From assembly GCA_900553925.1 (NCBI GenBank), contig USFH01000088.1, positions 1-9,176 on the forward strand: 9,176 nt of DNA, written 5' to 3'. The number at the start of each line of letters is the position of its first letter. The stretch's first letter is position 1. Of this stretch, positions 5,557-9,176 are shown one piece after another. The notes beneath the pieces are model-generated. The model made no database searches and had not been told where the DNA came from. It saw nothing but the letters and a program-made list of their open reading frames with translations. The position numbers were made by a program, and so were the translations under genes. This DNA is from an uncultured Clostridium sp. Its GTDB lineage: Bacteria; Bacillota; Clostridia; Lachnospirales; Lachnospiraceae.

Positions 5557-7095
5557 ATGAATAATAAAGGAAGAATTGTAGTTTTTATGAGTATGATAAC
5601 CGGCGTATTTCTGGTTTTGATCGTAGTTGTGCTGCAGGTTGTAGTACAGAGCAATGCGAAATCAAAGACTGTGATCGCAGGCAGACTCTCCATATCAGAT
5701 ATAAAAGCCTGCTACAACAGCTATATATTTGAGCATTATCATATTCTCCTCTTTGATACAAAAGCCGGAGGCGGCGAAGCTGGCATTGAGGAACAGCTGA
5801 CTGGCTATTTCTCGGGAAAGTTAGGTGAAGGTTTTACGGATGTCGAGGCGGCAATCACGGATATGGATATGTTATCCGATGACAGCTATGCGGCGTTTGA
5901 CGAGCAGATCAGGGATTATGCGGTTTACGGATTGGCAGAAGATGGAATTGCTGCGATCCGCGAGAAGACAGGCGGACAGGATGGGACACTGCCGGCAGAT
6001 CTGAAAGAGGATATGGAAGAGGCACAGAATGAACAGGCTGCCGGAGAGCAGGCAGAGACAGAAGGGAAGACCGGAAGCGGAACGCCTGACACAGAACACG
6101 GAGCACAGGCATTAGGCGGGCAGGCTACAGAACACGGAACACAGGCGTCAGACAGGCAGGATACAGGAAGCGGAACACAGGCATCAAACGGGCAGGAGAT
6201 ACTTGATAAGATGAAAGATGCGGATGATCCGCGGGATTATACGAAGCGGTTATCAAGCAGTGCAATATTGAATCTTGTTTTACCGGGAGATAAGACGGTG
6301 TCCGATGCACAGGCAGAATTTATAGATGTACCAAGCAGCAGAGTGGGCAGTCTGCTTACGGATTTTAAGGAGGTTGACCGGAGGTTTGACGATATGACAG
6401 GTATGATGAATGGCCTTCTGGTGCTAGGTAGCTGGCAGGATGCACTCACAGATACAGGGACACAGGCGTTATATGCTGCGGAGGTGTTCAACTCATATCT
6501 GGAGACGAAAAATGATTCGGCAGTGCTTATGTATGAACAGGAATATCTGATTGCAGGGAAAAGGTCGGACTATGAAAACCTGAGGTCTGTGGCGCACCGC
6601 ATCATAGGAATCCGGTTTCCGATCAACTATGTCAGTCTGTGTGGGCAGGCGGATAAGATGTCGAAGCTTACAACATTGGCAACGTCGATTGCGGCAGCGG
6701 TACCTTACCTGATACCGGCAGTCAAATATCTGCTCGCCGGATGCTGGGCGTATATCGAGGCAATTGCGGATACGCGGGTGTTGTTCGATGGGAAGAAGGC
6801 TGCATTTGCCAAGACATCGGAAAACTGGATCACAGATATTGATCATATCAGTGAGAGTCTGTCGCAGGAGACAGAGGATGTGGATGGAGGTCTGGACTAT
6901 CAGGCATATCTTACGATTCTTGAGCTGATACATATGGAACAGACGAAGCTCCGCATGCTGGATCTGATGCAGATCAATGCGATGCAGGAGAACGCGGAGT
7001 TCCGGATAAGAAATGCTGCGGTCGGATTAGAAGCGGATTTTTCGTGCAGTTATGATGGATGGACATATTATTTTCATCAGAAAGGAAATTACTGA
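5557..7095 (+). CDS. DUF5702 (TadG-like) membrane-anchored pilus-locus protein
   Basis: This 512-residue protein has a short basic N-terminus (MNNKGRIVVF), one membrane segment (about 7-31) and a long extracytoplasmic part, the layout of TadG-like proteins. After the membrane segment, LSISDIKACYNSYIFEHYHILLFD (44-67) fits the Y..LF..YG.LF pattern typical of DUF5702. The C-terminal half (about 325-420; EQEYLIAGKRSDYENLRSVAHRI, then FPINYV and VPYLIPAVKYLLAGCWAYIEAIAD) is the most conserved part of the family. In between lies a low-complexity linker (about 140-220), rich in Gln, Gly, Thr and Glu, with three 12-residue tandem repeats at 179-214. There is no glutamate at +5 after G5, so it may be a signal-anchored protein rather than a processed pilin. 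GGAGG (5547-5551) precedes the ATG by 5 bases. Function is unknown; a minor or cell-wall-spanning component is an inference. Confidence 0.85.
   Translation: MNNKGRIVVFMSMITGVFLVLIVVVLQVVVQSNAKSKTVIAGRLSISDIKACYNSYIFEHYHILLFDTKAGGGEAGIEEQLTGYFSGKLGEGFTDVEAAITDMDMLSDDSYAAFDEQIRDYAVYGLAEDGIAAIREKTGGQDGTLPADLKEDMEEAQNEQAAGEQAETEGKTGSGTPDTEHGAQALGGQATEHGTQASDRQDTGSGTQASNGQEILDKMKDADDPRDYTKRLSSSAILNLVLPGDKTVSDAQAEFIDVPSSRVGSLLTDFKEVDRRFDDMTGMMNGLLVLGSWQDALTDTGTQALYAAEVFNSYLETKNDSAVLMYEQEYLIAGKRSDYENLRSVAHRIIGIRFPINYVSLCGQADKMSKLTTLATSIAAAVPYLIPAVKYLLAGCWAYIEAIADTRVLFDGKKAAFAKTSENWITDIDHISESLSQETEDVDGGLDYQAYLTILELIHMEQTKLRMLDLMQINAMQENAEFRIRNAAVGLEADFSCSYDGWTYYFHQKGNY
6091..6198 (+). repeat. Three tandem 36-bp repeats inside the DUF5702 gene
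   Basis: Units at 6091-6126, 6127-6162 and 6163-6198 are in register with the reading frame and encode TEHGAQALGGQA, TEHGTQASDRQD and TGSGTQASNGQE. The first two share the 10-base start ACAGAACACG and all share a CACAGGC core. Preceding sequence (encoding TGSGTPD, 6070-6090) looks like a degenerate partial fourth unit. The repeats lie in a flexible linker, where unit number can change by slippage without loss of frame. Confidence 0.85.
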
Positions 7096-7267
7096 GAAAC
7101 AAATGACAGGAAGATACCGGGTATTGCTTCCTGAGGATTCCCCCAGAAATAAAAGTAAACACCTCTCCGGGTGCGCTGGCCAAGGCGACAATTTCATGCA
7201 TTCTTCTTTTATATTGTGCAGCTGGGGGGTCTTCAGGAAGCGATATCGGGGAAAGAGGATTGAAGAT
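7096..7267 (+). other. Structured intergenic segment before the first TadE-like gene
   Basis: This is the longest gap inside the operon (172 bases), and its sequence is rich in self-complementarity. A local hairpin can form at 7107-7133: CAGGAAG and ATAC pair with GTAT and CTTCCTG, around a CGG loop and with a TG bulge. A longer competing stem pairs 7117-7146 with 7222-7249: about 29 pairs, including TATTGCTTCCTGAGGA with TCTTCAGGAAGCGATA and CCCCCAG with CTGGGGG. Its loop can extend with ATAAAAG (7149-7155) against CTTTTAT (7206-7212). No T-run follows, so it is not an intrinsic terminator. The ribosome binding site of the next gene lies just outside, at 7253-7259. A frame is open through the segment but shows no family-like sequence. 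An RNA control or processing element, or a small palindromic mobile repeat, are both possible. Confidence 0.6.
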
Positions 7268-8002
7268 TTGAAGGAACGACTAAAGAAAAATGCAAACAAA
7301 GGAAGCGCGGCACTTGAAGCATCCCTGGCAGTTCCACTGTTCCTGCTTGCGATGGTATATCTGTATCTTGCGTTTCAGAGTGTGCTTGCGGAGACGCTTG
7401 TGTATGAGGCGGCGGCAGAGACAGTGGAATATATGGCGGAGCTTTCGTATCTGGATACGTGTAATGTGGCGGTCGCATATATGAAGTTTCCGGGGTATGT
7501 CGATGAGAAGGATACGGTTGCGCGCTATATCAAAGGTGGGACGGGAGGGGTGAGTTTTCTTGGAAGTACCATGACAGATGAAGAAAATTGTATCGAGCTG
7601 CATGTGAGCTACCAGACAAAATATGCGGGAACGCGCAGTTACCGGATCCGGAAGCGTGCGTATGTGGGAGATAAAAAGGAAGATGATACGGATGGTTCCG
7701 CGGATTTGGAAGATCCGTATGTCTATGTGACAGACAATCAGTCCGTATACCATCTGACGAGGCGGTGTACCTATCTTACCTTAAGCATACAGGCAGAAAG
7801 CCTGCCGGCTGCACAAGAACAAGGGTATGTGGCGTGTCATTTCTGTGGCAGGGATCAGATCGGGGAACGTGTATTTGTCACGGGGGAAGGAGATTGTTAT
7901 CACAGCCGGATCTCCTGCAGTGGATTAAAACGAAGTATCTACCGGAAGAAAAAAAGTGAAGTGCCGGAGCTTGCTCCTTGTTCCCGCTGCTCATCCTATT
8001 GA
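7268..8002 (+). CDS. TadE-like pseudopilin with tandem Cys/His modules
   Basis: The N-terminus is that of a TadE pseudopilin: basic leader MKERLKKNANKG, a prepilin peptidase site G12|SAALE with glutamate at +5 (E17), and the hydrophobic helix ASLAVPLFLLAMVYLYLAF (18-36). The rest of the 244 residues would be outside the membrane. A middle region (40-135) is TadE-like, followed by an acidic linker (136-150). The C-terminus holds two similar modules: YVYVT with YH (161-162), C167, C190xxC193, and VFVT with YH (211-212), C217, C238xxC241. These resemble short metal-binding or disulfide modules with a YHxxxxC...CxxC pattern. TTG 7268 is chosen because AAGAGGA (7253-7259) lies 8 bases upstream and gives a normal leader; no ATG lies between it and the cleavage site, and upstream in-frame ATGs lack a binding site. 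TadE assignment is good; the role of the modules is unknown. Confidence 0.8.
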   Translation: MKERLKKNANKGSAALEASLAVPLFLLAMVYLYLAFQSVLAETLVYEAAAETVEYMAELSYLDTCNVAVAYMKFPGYVDEKDTVARYIKGGTGGVSFLGSTMTDEENCIELHVSYQTKYAGTRSYRIRKRAYVGDKKEDDTDGSADLEDPYVYVTDNQSVYHLTRRCTYLTLSIQAESLPAAQEQGYVACHFCGRDQIGERVFVTGEGDCYHSRISCSGLKRSIYRKKKSEVPELAPCSRCSSY

Positions 8003-8133
8003 TCGGTTGGCAGACTGGAGGCAGGAACGGACGGAAGACAGGCAGCCGGAGCGAGGGGCAGATGACCGGCCGGAGCGATAAAAGGCAGGATATATGTGCA
8101 GCCGGCGAATATGGTGGAAGAAGGGAAGAAAAT
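8003..8133 (+). other. Gap between the two TadE-like genes
   Basis: This purine-rich stretch of 131 bases lies between TGA 8002 and ATG 8134. It contains an exact 10-base direct repeat GCCGGAGCGA at 8045-8054 and 8069-8078 (24-base period). The downstream frame stays open through it back to a TTG at 7978, but the encoded peptide looks non-coding. I see no promoter or terminator. It may be decayed coding sequence or a spacer. Confidence 0.4.
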
Positions 8134-8499
8134 ATGAGGTTCTGGAAGAATAATAGACGAAGAAAGAATATGTCAAAGGGCAGTCAGCGTAGAAAAATGG
8201 GAAATGAAGGAAGCTCGGTTGTAGAGATGAGTCTGGTCATGCCTGTAATATTCGGGATACTGGTACTGGTGCTATGGCTGTTTCTGGATACTGTAACAGA
8301 CGGACGGACGCAGCAGGACGGGTATTGTACGATTTATACCTATCAGAAAGGGACGATTCCTATACCGGAAGAAACGGGGAAGCTGGAGAAGAACAATTAT
8401 ATTTACACACAGGATGGGCACGTGTTTATCACGGAAATGGATGTGTGCAGCAGTAGACTTAGAAGGTGGCAGTTATATGGAAATATCATTTGCGAATAA
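8134..8499 (+). CDS. Second TadE-like pseudopilin, small
   Basis: This 121-residue protein starts with a long, strongly basic leader (26 residues, ten Lys or Arg). A prepilin peptidase site G26|SSVVE follows, with glutamate at +5 (E31), then the hydrophobic helix MSLVMPVIFGILVLVLWLFL (32-51). The short outer part includes GRTQQDGYCTIYTYQKG and three cysteines (C65, C105, C120). ATG 8134 is chosen because AAGGG (8121-8125) lies 8 bases upstream; ATG 8170 is an alternative that would give a more usual leader but lacks a clear ribosome binding site. The 3' end overlaps the next gene by 23 bases. The cleavage motif and neighbours support a minor pseudopilin; no closer family could be named from sequence alone. 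Confidence 0.75.
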   Translation: MRFWKNNRRRKNMSKGSQRRKMGNEGSSVVEMSLVMPVIFGILVLVLWLFLDTVTDGRTQQDGYCTIYTYQKGTIPIPEETGKLEKNNYIYTQDGHVFITEMDVCSSRLRRWQLYGNIICE

Positions 8500-9176
8500 A
8501 GGGATTTATCATTATCTGGATGCACGGGTCGGTACGATGCCGGAGTTAGAAGCACAGGGAAGGCTCTATCAGTTACAGATGCTGACAGAGAATCAGATAT
8601 CTTATATTCTTCCGTCCTCGGTACTTTGCTCGGATGGCGAGGTATGGATCTCGCATAATACGGGGCAGTGTTACAATCTGCAGGCCATGCTACAGTCAAA
8701 ACGTATGGATGGCTCGTTGTTCCGAAGGCTGATGGAGCAGATCTGCACCTGTGTGGAACAGACGGAAGGCTATCTTCTTGATCCGGCAGATCTTGTACTC
8801 CGGGCAGAATATATATTTTATGATACGGAAAAGGAGATGGTGCAGGTGATGTGCGTGCCGGGGTATGATCATCCGGTCAGGGAGCAGCTGCGGGAATTCC
8901 TGGAGATTCTTATGCCACGGTTTGATCATAGTGATCAGACCGGGGAACGGTTCCTATATGAATGCCATGCGATTCTCACAGATGAGTGGAAGGATTTCCC
9001 GGCGTTAGCGTCGTATATTGGTAATATCGGCAAGCAGTATACGGAACCCGGGTGTTCGTGTGAAAGAACGCATGCAGACGGAACGGACGTGAAAGAGGAG
9101 ATTGCGTGGCAGCAGCGAACAGGCACGGACTGCGCACCGACAGGAGGAAACCGTTATCACAGAAGGCAGGCGGAGC
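8477..9176 (+). CDS. DUF6382 domain protein, N-terminal part (cut by window end)
   Basis: The frame is open from ATG 8477 to the last base of the window (233 codons seen, no stop). AAGGTGG (8463-8469) lies 7 bases before the ATG, and the start overlaps the preceding gene by 23 bases. The N-terminal 170 residues fit the DUF6382 pattern: LQMLTENQISYILPSSV (33-49), an HNTGQCYNL stretch, then YLLDPADLVLRAEYIFYD (99-116) and VMCVPGYDHPVREQLREFLEIL (124-145). There is no signal peptide or membrane segment in this part, so it is probably cytoplasmic. After about residue 185 the sequence becomes a hydrophilic, low-complexity linker. Many DUF6382 proteins carry a C-terminal FHA (phosphothreonine-binding) domain; if present here it lies beyond the window. 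A link to kinase-dependent regulation of the pilus is inference only. Confidence 0.78.
   Translation, partial: MEISFANKGIYHYLDARVGTMPELEAQGRLYQLQMLTENQISYILPSSVLCSDGEVWISHNTGQCYNLQAMLQSKRMDGSLFRRLMEQICTCVEQTEGYLLDPADLVLRAEYIFYDTEKEMVQVMCVPGYDHPVREQLREFLEILMPRFDHSDQTGERFLYECHAILTDEWKDFPALASYIGNIGKQYTEPGCSCERTHADGTDVKEEIAWQQRTGTDCAPTGGNRYHRRQAE

Noticed and set aside
7107..7249. Intrinsic terminator, integron attC site or group II intron remnant in the pre-TadE gap
   Set aside because: There is no T-run after either stem, no attC-type core sites at the arms, and no recognisable domain V or reverse-transcriptase sequence. It is kept only as an unassigned structured segment.
7052..7267. N-terminal extension of the first TadE-like protein through the 172-base gap
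   Set aside because: It would place about 72 residues before the prepilin leader, no start in it has a ribosome binding site, and the extra peptide has no family-like sequence. TTG 7268 fits much better.
1..9176. CRISPR array, tRNA or rRNA genes, insertion sequence with transposase
   Set aside because: I saw no regularly spaced repeats with spacers, no cloverleaf or rRNA-like stretches, and no transposase-like protein in any frame.

Overview
The window looks like a chromosomal segment of a Gram-positive member of the Clostridia, most likely a Lachnospiraceae relative. The evidence is the gene order and protein families (Flp1-type pilin, DUF5702, clostridial-style TadZ, DUF6382), the strong GGAGG-type ribosome binding sites, the use of GTG and TTG starts, and the absence of any outer-membrane secretin or other diderm pilus part. 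The genus cannot be fixed from the sequence alone.

Layout. Positions 1-354 are the 3' end of a YhcC-like radical SAM gene (TIGR01212 family), closed by an intrinsic terminator that begins inside its last codons. Positions 376-719 are a leader without a convincing gene. It holds a candidate sigma-A promoter (418-447), a candidate terminator or attenuator (580-626) and a long-range inverted repeat (517-534 with 659-677). From 720 to the end, every gene lies on the + strand in one tight array that looks like a single operon for a tad-like type IVb pilus or secretion machine: prepilin peptidase (TadV/CpaA-like), TadZ/CpaE-like ATPase, TadA/CpaF motor ATPase, TadB and TadC platform proteins, a Flp1-family pilin, a DUF5702 TadG-like protein, two TadE-like pseudopilins, and the start of a DUF6382 protein cut by the window end.

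How it works together (family knowledge plus inference). The A24 peptidase would cleave the Flp1 pilin and both TadE-like proteins, each of which has a visible G|xxxxE site. TadA would power assembly on the TadB/TadC platform, TadZ would position the machine, and the DUF5702 and TadE proteins would be minor or surface components. DUF6382 proteins often carry a C-terminal FHA domain, which would suggest phosphorylation-dependent control, but that part is outside the window.

The unusual points are a bacterial Ig-like ectodomain built into TadC, a tandem Cys/His module on the C-terminus of the first TadE-like protein, a strong long-range stem with an alternative hairpin in the 172-base gap before that gene, and an in-frame 36-bp tandem repeat in the DUF5702 gene.
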